Positions 11,101 to 20,289 of a stretch of DNA of 64,000 nt are shown here, in pieces. The notes beneath the pieces are model-generated. The model did no database searches, was not told the DNA's origin, and worked only from the letters and a program-made list of their open reading frames with translations. The position numbers and the translations under genes were made by a program. The stretch is from Paulinella micropora (lineage: Eukaryota > Cercozoa > Imbricatea > Euglyphida > Paulinellidae). How positions within the stretch are numbered: the first letter of the stretch is position 1; each line of letters opens with the position of its first letter. The stretch is taken from NCBI GenBank assembly GCA_019918135.1, contig WBZZ01001368.1:5001-69000 (forward strand), given 5' to 3'.

Positions 11101-13268
11101 GGCGGCCCCGGGCCCGCGCGCAGGTGGCCGGGGGGTGCCGGCACGTGCCGCTCCAGCTGCGCGCGCAGGGACAGGACGTCGGCCGGGCCGAAGGTGTCGG
11201 GCCCCCGGAGCGCGCCCGCCAGGACGTCGAGGTTGTCGAGGGCGAGCTTGGCCACGTTCTCGGACGCGGCGCGCGTCACAATGTGCTGGCAGGAGCCGAT
11301 GGCCTCGTCCGCCGACCAGCCGTCCAGGGGGTCCTGCAGCGCCACCAGCGTGATGACGTCCCCGTCGTTGTCGCCGTTGAAGGGGATCTCTTCGATCGGG
11401 TTGAGCGCCAGGCAGAAGTGCTGCGGGGCAAACTCGGGCCGGTCCACCGCGAGCCGCCGCGCGTGCAGGCGGGACAGCGCCGCCAGGCACGAGGGGGGCT
11501 CGCTGAGGAGGTCGGTGCGGGGCACGAGGACCGAGAACACGCGCGCGCTCTGCGGCGACAGCGTGGGCTGGCGGTTGAGGAGGACCTTGTTGCCCTGCGT
11601 GAGGCTCATCTCCAGCACGTCGCCCACGTGGAGGAAGTCCGAGTACGGCCGCGCCCCGCCCCCCCGGCCCCCCGCGCCGGCGGCGGCCAGCTCGTCGAGC
11701 AGGAGCGGGGGGCAGAAGGCCAGGGGGTTGAACACGGAGCCGCGCTGGGGGGCTTGCGCCCACGCCGCCCGCTGCGCGCCCCGCGGCCGCCGCCACAGCA
11801 GCCCCAGCGCGGGGTACACGTCCCCGTACACAAGGTCCGGGTTGCGCTCCCGCAGGGCCACGGCCTCGGCCGCCCGGCCCTCGTCGCGCAGCCGGGCCAG
11901 CAGCGCCTGCCAGCCGCGCAGCCGGGCCCGCGCCCGCTGGATCAGGTCCGCCCGGGCGCGCACCGACTCCACGTTCTGCGCCGTGACGCGCACACACTCG
12001 AACTGCGTGCGCAGGAAGCCCCAGCCCACCATGACGTGCCCCACCGGGACGGTGGCGACGCCGATCAGGACCCCGCGGCCGGAGCAGTTGAGGCGCTTGC
12101 CGAGGCCGTTCTTGCGGAACTCGCCGTCCTTGCGGCTCAGGAGCTCGCTGAGGCTGCGGAGTCCCTCGGGCGGCCGCAGCGCGGGCGGGACCGTGGGCGG
12201 GGCCGCGGCCGCCGAGTGGGGCGCCGGGGGGTGCACGGGCGCGTGGCTCGTGAGGCCCGCACACCAGCAGTTGTAGGCGGCGGTCAGCGTGCGGAGGTAC
12301 TCGGTCGTCAGCACGCAGCCCGGCCCCTGCTGCCACAGCGCGCCCGCCTCGAGCGCCAGCGGGGCGCCGGGCGCGGCCCGGGCGGGGTTGCCCCACGCCC
12401 GCCCCCCCAGGTGCCGCTCCAGCGCCAGCCGGAGCTCCCAGGCGCAGCGCAGCAGGTCGGCGACGGCGTACGCGTTGTCGGCCAGCTCGTGGCCGTAGCT
12501 CAGCAGCACCTGGCGGCCGTCCACGCTCGCGTGCGTCACGGGCAGCAGCGCGCGCGAGGGGACCAGGCACGCGAAGCGGAAGAGGCGTTCGGGGTGCGCG
12601 GGCAGGCGGGCCCGCACCCAGGCGTCGGCCGGCGCCGCGGCGAGCCAGGCGCGCAGCGTCGCCGAGGGCACCTGCGCCCGGCCGCCGCCGGCCCGGGGGC
12701 AGCACCAGCCGCACAAGTTCTCGAGCGCCGCGCGGCCGGCGGGGCCGCGGAACTGGACCTCGGCCCACAGGCCACACAGCTTGACCAGGCGGGGCCGCGC
12801 GCAGCCGCAGCCGCCCGCCTCCACCGCACAGCACACGACACCCCGCTTGCGGGCCAGGGCGCTGCCCAGGGCGCGGGACATGAGCGCCGCGCCCGGCGCG
12901 GCCACGGGGGCGGCCGAGCCCAGGCCCCGGACCGGCGGCGCCGGCGGCAGCCCCTGCGCGGCCTCCTCGCGCCGCACAAAGTCGCGCAGCGTAGCGCAGC
13001 AGCCACCGAGGACCGCGAGCCTGGCCCGGCAGGCCACGAGCTGCTCCTTCAGCCCGGCCGCCGACTGCAGCTCCGCCGCCAGCGCCGGGGGCAGCTCGCG
13101 ACCCAGCCCGCGCGGCAGCCGGCGGGTCACGCCCGCGTGCGCCAGCTTCTGCAGGCGCTGCAGCAGCGCCTCGGCCAGGGACGCCTCACGCAGGCTCAGG
13201 CACGCCGCCGCGGCCAGCGAGAACGGCTGCCCGGCCGCGCAGGCGTGGAGATGCCCGACACCATCAAT
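8149..13268 (-). pseudogene. RNA polymerase largest subunit (RPB1-like), body and C-terminal part (broken viral copy)
   Basis: The minus strand encodes most of an RPB1/beta-prime subunit, which forms the clamp, active centre and trigger loop of RNA polymerase. In order are GKRLNCSGRGVL (lid/dock region), RQPTLSPQSARV, and the metal-binding loop at 11358-11378, reading NGDNDGD where cellular enzymes have NADFDGD; all three Asp are kept. Then come SGAKGSLEDVQQL (funnel), FVRESFLAGLSLRSF and TVATTGYFQHTL (trigger-loop region), and near the end MTHTGTLLPVSRSGHEKLE, matching the conserved RPB1 C-terminal block. No heptapeptide CTD is present. The zinc-binding N-terminus is not here but at 17.2-18.1 kb, beyond a block of other genes. 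The copy is open in three overlapping frames, so about two breaks or assembly errors. Confidence 0.9.
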
Positions 13269-13270
13269 GG

Positions 13271-14253
13271 CTAGAAGTCTTTGTCTAGGCCCCATTCGGG
13301 CTCCTTGGCCGGCGCCCGCGCGTACTCGCTCACTCTTTTCTCGAAAAAGTTAGTTTTGCCTACCACGCCTAGATGCTCCATGAAGGACAAAGGACACTTG
13401 GCCACTCCGTACAGCTTTTCGCTCAGGCCCAAGTTCTGCAGCAGGCCGTCGGCCACGAACTCGACGTACCGCTCCATCAGCGTGGCGTTCAGGCCCAACA
13501 AGGCCACCGGCAGCGACTCGCTGATGAACCTCCGTTCGACATCGACGCAGCCCGCCACGATCTGGAAAATGCGCGACATCTGCAGCTTGTTCGACACGTG
13601 GTGCTTGTACAAGTGGCACGCGAACAGGCCGTGCTGTGTCTCGTCCCGCGCAATAAACTCGTTCGAGGTGCACAGGCCCTGCAGCAGGCCCGGGTGCTTT
13701 TGTTTCAGCCAAAAGATGGAGGCGAAAGAAGAGGCGAACTGGACAAGCTCAACGCAAGGGAACACCACCAGGCGCTCGGCAAACGAAGACCGGGCCGGGC
13801 TGAGCCACTGCAGCGCCAACTTGGCTTTTTGGGAGACGGTCGGGACCTGCGTGATCGCATTGAACAGCTTGTCCTTTTCTTGCTGGTCGCTGATGATCGT
13901 GTCGATCAACAGGCTGTAGGTCCGCGAGTGTTCGGCTTCATTAAGATCTGGTAAGAATAAAGAAGTCTAGCTTCGAATTCGGAATATTGCACCTCGGCCA
14001 AAAAATTAGCGGCCAGGTTTTCTTGGATGATGCCGTCGCTCGAGGCAAAGAAGCCCAGCACCATCTTAATAAAATGCTGCTCGTCCGCACTCAATTTCTT
14101 GAAATCGGCCTGTTCCCGGCTCAGATCTAGCTCATCTGCTGTCCAGAACGAGCGCAAGGAAGCTTCATAGAATGAATAAAACTGTGGACGCCGTATCGGG
14201 AAGAGACAAAATCGCGATTCTTCCGGCACGAGCAGTTTTTCTTCAGTGTCCAT
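13271..14253 (-). pseudogene. Ribonucleotide reductase small subunit (R2), viral copy
   Basis: Class I R2 subunit, which holds the di-iron/tyrosyl-radical cofactor for making deoxynucleotides. The start ATG is at 14251-14253. Visible family motifs are the N-terminal RFCLFPIRRPQFYSFYE, DGIIQENLAANFLAEVQ in the first iron-site helix region, and SNEFIARDETQHGLFA, which carries the Glu and Glu-x-x-His ligands of the second helix pair. The C-terminus ends in a short acidic tail with Phe last, as needed for docking to the large subunit. Total length, about 325 residues, is normal for R2. There is about one break. GC content is clearly lower than in the flanking RPB1 sequence. No large subunit is seen in the window. 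Confidence 0.9.
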
Positions 14254-14378
14254 TCGTTCACCTGCCGGTTGTCTAGTTTCAGCAAGGCCATTTACTCGCT
14301 TTTAATACTATAAAGGGAAAGAGGATATATTGTTTTTCTTATCAGCACAACAGAACAAAGAACATGTTGCAAAGACGT

Positions 14379-14707
14379 AAGACCGAACAACGGCTGATGC
14401 CCTCGTCGCCAGCATCACCGTAACCTCGCACGAGTTCGCACTCGAGCTCAAGCGCAGCTACAGCGATTTCAGCTGGCAGTCAGTGCCGCAGCTCATTGTT
14501 CACGGGGTCAAGTACCTTGCGCTCTATACTAGTCATACAGGCGAGGAGAAGAAGCAGATCCTCGTTTCCGTGCTCGTGGACTTGTGTCGCGACGACAACG
14601 TGGACAAGCTGATCCCGCCCGTGGTCGATGTCATCTGGGAGCTCGTGAAGGCCGCCCTCGCTTCCAACTGCTGCGAGCTGTGTCCCAAGGTCTGCACGGT
14701 CATGTAG
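14379..14707 (+). CDS. Small helical protein of unknown function
   Basis: An open frame ending at 14707 reads ITVTSHEFALELKRSYSDF then SVPQLIVHGVKYLALYTS and finishes with WELVKAALASNCCELC. It looks like a soluble helical protein of about 100 residues. No ATG opens this frame: an ATG at 14364 lies in another frame, so the true start is unresolved. It shares its 3' end with the opposite-strand two-TM gene (8-base overlap) and diverges from R2 across a roughly 110-bp AT-rich gap, a compact viral layout. Confidence 0.45.
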
Positions 14708-15374
14708 GCATCGGGATCAAGTGCCTGCCCAGCGTCACGGGCGTGCCATGGTGGATCCTGACCGGGTCACCGCTCGTGACCATCTGCGCTCGCGCTTTGG
14801 CCAGCTTCTCGCGGTCCAGGCGGTGCGCCCACAACACCACGGCCGGTATAACTTGCTCGTTCGAACGCACTTTCTCCAGGGCCATGGTAATCTTGACCAG
14901 CAGCACGTCCGCCGCTAATCTAAAGCGCCTCTTCTTGGCCATCTCGACAGACAGCTCGTTCTTGATCATTTCAAAGAGGATCTCGCAGGAGAAGTGGCGC
15001 TCTGCTTTCTGCCCAAAGTTGAAAAAGCTGTTGGTGCCCGAGATGATGGCTACCAAAATCAGGCATGTGACGCTGACCCAATCGTAGCCCGTCCGGCCTG
15101 CTCTGCACGCCTTGAAGCCGAAATTTCCCACGATAATCGAACAGATCGCCGGCACAATAGTGGCCAACAAGCCAAACAACAAAAAACGGTTGTAGTAGTA
15201 GTAGCCGGCCGAGTTGTTGAGGTGCGCGTGCAGGGCACACTCGTCCACTACAGTGGCAAAATATTGCTCGTGCCTCGAAGACCACTTCTCTTCCTCTCGT
15301 TTGACGTCGCTGTCGTCCGAGTCATGATTCTCGCTCGACTGCGACCGCATCGCCAGGATTTTATCCTCGTCCAT
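14700..15374 (-). CDS. Two-TM protein with SLATT-like arrangement
   Basis: A 224-residue intact frame; the ATG at 15372-15374 is chosen because the upstream extension is not coding-like. A charged acidic N-terminus is followed by TM1 at about residues 64-83, TM2 at about 99-112, then GTNSFFNFGQKAERHF and a long amphipathic helix. The pairing of two TM helices with a following S-F-F-N-F-x-x-K-A-x-x-H motif resembles SLATT-type 2TM domains, which in bacteria act as pore-forming effectors, and similar small membrane proteins of large DNA viruses. That assignment is by pattern only. It sits between the small plus-strand gene and the penton-like gene. Confidence 0.55.
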   Translation of the reverse strand: MDEDKILAMRSQSSENHDSDDSDVKREEEKWSSRHEQYFATVVDECALHAHLNNSAGYYYYNRFLLFGLLATIVPAICSIIVGNFGFKACRAGRTGYDWVSVTCLILVAIISGTNSFFNFGQKAERHFSCEILFEMIKNELSVEMAKKRRFRLAADVLLVKITMALEKVRSNEQVIPAVVLWAHRLDREKLAKARAQMVTSGDPVRIHHGTPVTLGRHLIPMPT

Positions 15375-15445
15375 CTTTACTTTTGGTGGTGGAAAACTGC
15401 AAGATTTAAAAAAAATGTGCGATTGCTGGGCCGGCGGCCACTCTA

Positions 15446-16253
15446 TCAGCAACCGGCTTTCGACAGCAGCATCTCCCAGTCCGCCCCATTCAAGTCCACC
15501 TTGTCCCTGGTGTCAGGATTGCACACCTGCAGGTGCAAGTACTTCGTCAGCGTCGGAAACACTACGAACTGGTCGTGAGCCCCCTAAACTCGCGAGGAAA
15601 GGAATGATCAGGCTGCCCGATTGCACTTTCGTGCCGCGTGACACCGCGCCCGTCAGAGACACCTCCTCGTAGTTGCCGCCCGTTGAGTAGGCCAAGCTAC
15701 TGCATTCCTTGATCTTGATGCCTAGCGAAGTCGGCAGGCCTAGCGCCACGACTTGTGGCAAGACGGTGGCCTGGCCCGGCGTTAGTGCAAAGAGCTCGTT
15801 CTGGGCCGAAGTCGGGAAGCCGAGCACGGCGTGTGCGCTGTCCTCACCGCTCTTGCTGTAGATGTTGAACTCTGCTCCTCCAGACAGCGTGAACTGCAGC
15901 TTGAGCTTGGTGTCGAGATAAACCACTCCGATCGTCTGCCCTACCTGTACAAAGCCCTCGTTGATTAAAAGCGACTGCAGTGTGTCGGCCAAAGTTTCCC
16001 CTGTATAATTTTGCGACGGGATCGTGATCGTCACGTCGCCCGTGGCAGTCGAATTCAAGTAAAGCTTGTTGTTCTTGGAGTTGATGTTATACGTCGCGTT
16101 CGGGATCGTGGCCCAGATGAGCTTGTATTTGCCTTGGATCGCTTCCGACAGCGACAGCCGGAACTCGGCCGAATCGCCCGCCCCTTGCACCCGGTCGCGG
16201 TCCTTGCTACGGACCAGGATGTTCATCTCCGAAATGTTGCGCAGGCCGCTCAT
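15446..16253 (-). pseudogene. Penton-like minor capsid protein, viral copy
   Basis: From the ATG at 16251-16253 the protein starts MSGLRNISEMNILVRSKDRD and continues with FRLSLSEAIQGKYKL, TIPNATYNINSKNNKLYLN and a beta-rich remainder. This start, 'residue-rich strand, then a.qG.YkL.w..IPN..YNIN..NN', is the signature of single-jelly-roll penton proteins of nucleocytoviruses, virophages and Polinton-like elements. It would plug capsid vertices. About one break near the C-terminus. It is divergently paired with the plus-strand virion-type gene across 52 bp. No major capsid protein is found in the window. Confidence 0.6.
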
Positions 16254-16305
16254 TTCCGGAAAAAAATTAAATGTTGTCACTAGTGTAGTGCAAGAGGAAA
16301 AAAAT
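16254..16305. promoter_or_regulatory. 52-bp bidirectional intergenic promoter region
   Basis: AT-rich gap between the two divergent virion-type genes, containing A-runs next to both start codons. It must carry both promoters; no named motif can be assigned. Confidence 0.45.
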
Positions 16306-17220
16306 ATGCTGACACTCAGTGGCAACAAGCGCTTGCGCCTCGAGGATGTGGTCGAGACCAAACCGCTCCCTTCAATGGTCACTGCTTTTGGCGAACACAA
16401 GGTCGCGGAGTCTACCCCGCTAGTGCAGGAGACTTTCCCTTACACGGGCACCCTGAACTCGCGCAAGTTCGCGACCTCTGGCGCCGTGACCACCGCCGCC
16501 GGCCTGTTGTCGCTCAGCGGCGCCGCGCAGGCCGAGACGCTCCGTCGCTGCAAGTACCGCGCGGGGCAAGGGCTCGTCTGCCGCTTCACGGCGCTGTTCC
16601 CCGCCACGGCCAACGTGGCTAATTCGGCCATGGTTGGCCTAGGAGACGACAACAACGGCTTCTTCTTTGTGCAGGACCAGACACGAACCAACAGGCTGCG
16701 GATCTTGCACCGCAACGCGACCGTCGACACCTACGTCGACCAGAAAGACTGGAACCTTAACAGCTGCCTGGGCGGCGACGACGACATGCACCGCAAGGAC
16801 TGGGCCAAAGGGAACATTTTTCAGATCCAGATGCAGTACCTAGGGTTTGGGGCCGTCACGTTCTCGGTCGAGAGGCAGTCGGATGGGGTGCTTGTCCCAG
16901 TGCACCGAATCCAGTACGCGGGCGCCAACACGACGCCTTCGCTCAGCAACGCGAGTTTGCCGTTCAGGCTCAAGACCACCGGCGCGGGCGGCCTGGTGCG
17001 CACCGCCAGTGTCGGCGTCCTGGTCGAAGGCCCCGTGACACAGCTGGGCATTAATTTTGCGCGCACCAACGTTCAGACGATTGGCACGACCGAACAGAAC
17101 GTGCTGGTGATCCGCAACAAGAGCTTGATCGGCGCTCTCCCCAACAACGACCTGCTGTTCCCGACCCTGTTGACCGCCACTGCCGTCTCTGGCACCAAGC
17201 CCGTGTTCATCCGAGTGCTC
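16306..17220 (+). CDS. Virion-type structural protein (3' end replaced by other sequence)
   Basis: From the ATG at 16306 an open frame of about 305 residues. A roughly 70-residue N-terminus rich in Thr/Ser/Ala is followed by beta-rich sequence with the recurring elements LVCRFTALFPATANVANS, GFFFVQDQTRTNRLRILHR and FSVERQSDGVLVPVHRIQY. These have the look of the 'F-x-x-x-x-F-x-x-G..N..G-F-x-F..f.....H' jelly-roll or lectin-like proteins that large dsDNA viruses carry near capsid genes. The exact family is not certain. The plus-strand coding character stops near 17220, where antisense RPB1 N-terminal sequence and high GC begin. Its natural C-terminus may therefore be lost. Confidence 0.5.
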
Positions 17221-17224
17221 ACGC

Positions 17225-18109
17225 GCCACACCTGCTGCAGCCTGGCCAGCAGCATGCCCCCCAGCAGTACGTCCGTGCGCTGTCGCTGGGCGGCGGCGTG
17301 CGACAGCTTGTTGCGGCGGTGCTGCTGCGCCAGCAGCCCGTTCCAGCGCTCGCGGACCCGGGCCAGAACGACCCCCCAGGCCTCCAGCGCCGCCGCCGGG
17401 CCGGGCCACGCGCCGCCCACGGCGGCGGCCGCCCCGCCGCCCCCTCGGCAGTCAGCAGCCACGAGCGCCGGCTCGTGTCGGCCGCCGCGGGGCAGGCCAG
17501 CAGGTCCGGGCCCGCGGCCGCGGGCTCGTCCCCGGCGCAGGCCTGCCAGTCGCCCCACCTGGCGGCCCAGGCCACCTCGTCCTGCCCGCTGGCGTGGCCG
17601 GGCGCGTGGGCGACCTGGAGCTGCAGCTGGGCCAGCCCCGTCACCCGGTCCAGGGACTCGACGAGCGCGCGCTGCTGCTCCTGGCTCAGGACGGCCCGGC
17701 CGTCGGCCACGCAGGCCGCCGGCCCCGCCTCCTCCTTGGCCAGCACCGCCGTGTCCCACAAGAAGGCCCCGCATTGCTTACACACCAGGGACAGGGCCAG
17801 CGACGCCTGCTTTTCGAACTGGGGGAGCAGCCACGGCTCCGGTACCTCGAGGTGGAAAGAGTGGTAGGTGCAGGCCAGCAGGTCTTGCTCGCACAAGGAG
17901 CAGCACTTGGTGGCGCTGTCGGGCGTCAGCACGGGGTCGTGGTACGTGAACTTGGCCTGGTTCTCCTCGGTGCCAAGCCCCGACAGCCAGCCGGCCGACA
18001 CGTCCCGCACGTCCAGGTCCGTAGCTAGCTCGGCGGCCAGGCTGAGCACGTAATGGTCGTCGCCGTCCGCTGGGCAGGGCGCGCGCACCTCCTGGACTTC
18101 TTGCCACAT
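17225..18109 (-). pseudogene. RPB1-like N-terminal part with zinc site (detached)
   Basis: From a likely start ATG at 18107-18109 the minus strand encodes the RPB1 clamp head: a CSLCEQDLLACTYHSFHLEV element equivalent to C-x-x-C...C-x-G-H-x-G-H, then LVCKQCGAFLWD giving the second Cys pair. This zinc site starts RPB1 proteins and is absent from the body at 8.1-13.3 kb, so the two look like parts of one gene separated by the 13.27-17.22 kb block. The order and strand are right for that. It may equally be a second truncated copy. It ends abruptly near 17225, facing the virion-type gene. Confidence 0.75.
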
Positions 18110-18399
18110 GCGGCAGGGGCTGACCCCACAGCCGCTTCGTCTCTGCTCGGCGTGGCAATGTGGCCAGCCCAGAGAGAGCGGGAGGAGGCCGGCTCTTCTC
18201 CCCTGGCTGGGGGGAAAGGGGGACGCTCTCTTCTCTCTCCTCTCCGTCTCCGGAGAGGGAGAGTGCAGGGGGGAAGGGGGACGGCAGGGGGGAGGGTACC
18301 AATCCCCGCCGCGCTCGCTTCCCTGCCGTCCAGGCCGTCCCCTCCCTCTACAACGCGCGCTCCCGGCCATGACCGACAGCTAAACCAACAAAGGAAAGC

Positions 18400-19656
18400 A
18401 TGGCGGACCGACCTACCCTGGGGTTCCCGGCCCGGGCCTGGCCCCAGGTCATGAACTATCTGGGCTGGGACCCCGAGCTAGGGGCCGTGAGCCCCGAGCT
18501 GCACGGATTCCTGGACAGGCCGGGGACCTGGGCGCGCTTCCGCTGTACCGAGCTCGACCTAAGCACTCCTGCCCGGGCTACGGCCTTCCAGGCCTGGCTG
18601 GGCCAGGCCTGGAGCCAGGCCAAGGTCCAGGTAGGGACCCTGGTGTTGGCCATGGAGTTGCTGAGCGCCCGGGGCGGGGCCTGGGCCAGCCTGGCCGTGG
18701 ACGGGCTGTGCCTGACGGGGCCGAAGGACCTCACGTACGAACGCGGCCAGCTCCTGGTGAAGCTCTGGCCTGAGCTAAGGCAGCTCGACCTCGACCTCGC
18801 CGACCTCCCCGACCCCGCCGACCCCGCCGGCCCCACGAAACGTGGCCAGGTTCTTGAGCTCGGGTTCAAGCACTTGGCTGGACTGGGGAATTTGCAGCGC
18901 CTCGTGATTAGGGAGTGCAAGTCTGTAACGCCTGGCTGGTCCACTTACGTGAGCCAGCTGCAGAGCTTGCAGGAGCTTTACGTCAGTGAAGTGCGTGTCA
19001 CACATAGTGATTTATCCAAACTGGCAAAGCTGCGGCAGCTGCGGAAGCTAACAATCGAGGCTGGCCTCGGCGTCGGGGACTTTACACTGCAGGGCCTCGC
19101 GCGGATGCAGTCCCTAGAGGAGCTGTCTCTTCGCGATTGTTCTGAGGTCAAGGGAGAGCAGCCCTTACCAAACCTGCCGCTGCTGCAAAAGCTCGACCTT
19201 AGCGGGTGTTACGAGCTCCGGAGCGACGGGCTGTTCTTGGATCCGAACCTGCCCGCGCTGCTGGAGCTGGACTTGCGTTTGTGCTTGAACCTCAGCTCGC
19301 TGGTCATTGTACCAACGCTGCTCCACCTGCGGAGACTCTGCCTCGCTGATTGTACAGAGCTGCCCGAACTGCCGTCCTTGGCTTGGCTGCACGACCGGGT
19401 GGACCTGGAGGACCTCAGCCTCGCCGGCTGGGAACAGCTCACGGACGACGGACTGGCGTGCTTGCAGGAACTGCCGAACCTACGAAAACTCAACCTCCGC
19501 GGCTGTACGAAAATCACGGACCCGGGAGTGAGTTCCCTCGTCCAGCGCCTGCCGAGCCTAAGAGAACTCGACCTCGAGGGCTGTACCAAGCTCACTGAGC
19601 TAGGGATACAGGCGCTACGAGAGTCTAGGCCGCTTGTCCTAATAACGACCGAATGA
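18400..19656 (+). CDS. LRR protein, 418 aa, F-box/RNI-like
   Basis: An intact frame from the ATG at 18400. The N-terminal 60 residues (GFPARAWPQVMNYLGW, then a short helical stretch) fit the position and pattern of a degenerate F-box. From about residue 100 there are regular 24-26-residue LRRs of the Cys-containing type, such as LQELYVSEV, LEELSLRDCSEV, LQKLDLSGCYEL, LRKLNLRGCTKITDPGV and LRELDLEGCTKLTELGI, typical of F-box/LRR substrate receptors. It may have recruited host proteins to ubiquitin ligases; that is inference. It is flanked on both sides by RPB1 5'-end sequence (intact at 17.99-18.15 kb, remnant at about 19.93-20.10 kb). Confidence 0.8.
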   Translation: MADRPTLGFPARAWPQVMNYLGWDPELGAVSPELHGFLDRPGTWARFRCTELDLSTPARATAFQAWLGQAWSQAKVQVGTLVLAMELLSARGGAWASLAVDGLCLTGPKDLTYERGQLLVKLWPELRQLDLDLADLPDPADPAGPTKRGQVLELGFKHLAGLGNLQRLVIRECKSVTPGWSTYVSQLQSLQELYVSEVRVTHSDLSKLAKLRQLRKLTIEAGLGVGDFTLQGLARMQSLEELSLRDCSEVKGEQPLPNLPLLQKLDLSGCYELRSDGLFLDPNLPALLELDLRLCLNLSSLVIVPTLLHLRRLCLADCTELPELPSLAWLHDRVDLEDLSLAGWEQLTDDGLACLQELPNLRKLNLRGCTKITDPGVSSLVQRLPSLRELDLEGCTKLTELGIQALRESRPLVLITTE

Positions 19657-19924
19657 ATGAATGAATGAGGACCGCGCTAGCTTCTTCAGGCAGAGACGCC
19701 CGAAGAAGTCCTAGCCCAGGGGGGAGGGCCCTCCCTCCCCCGGTTGAGACCCGCGCCTTAGCAGGAGCCGCGTACTTAAAAAGGAGCCGTGTACACAAGT
19801 CGAAAAATGTGGTTGTTGGTAGCCTACGACACGCGGCGCGGGCCGCACCTACTGCCGGGCCCCCCGCGCCCTCCCTTTTGTGCCCCCCCCCCCCCCCTTC
19901 CTTCCAGGGGGTTCGAGCCCAACG

Positions 19925-20100
19925 CTCAGCGGCCGGGCCAGCCTCGTTTCGCACGTCCGGGCCGGTGGCTAACTCGGCGGCCAAGCCGAGCACGCCAGGG
20001 GGGCCGTCGCCGTCGCCCGCCGGGCGGGGCCGAGCGCACGTTCCTTTACTTCTGGCCACAGACGGCCAGGGCTGCCCTCTGAACCGCCTCGCCTCTGCTA
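19925..20100 (-). pseudogene. Remnant copy of the RPB1 5' region
   Basis: The minus strand carries LAAELATGPDVRN, close to LAAELATDLDVRD near the RPB1 N-terminus, and about 100 bases upstream also align by eye with the 18.08-18.15 kb region. It is a decayed duplicate lying on the far side of the 18.4 kb LRR gene. Confidence 0.6.
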
Positions 20101-20289
20101 GGCGCGGCCAGGTGGCCAGGAGAGGCTGGGACCACCACGCTAACCCCTTCTTCTCCCCCCCCCCCCCCCCCCCCCGCGCGCCCGCACCTCCCCCTCCCGC
20201 GCGCCCGCACCTTCTCCCCCCCCCTCGCCGGGCCAGCTGGGGGCCGCCTCCCCGCCCTAGGAATAAAAGGTCGGAGCTTAGAGCGGCCG

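Noticed and set aside
10937-13353. Long plus-strand ORFs opposite RPB1 (up to 750 aa)
   Set aside because: High-GC shadow frames with Arg/Gly/Pro/Ala-heavy composition; the minus strand carries conserved RPB1 motifs throughout.
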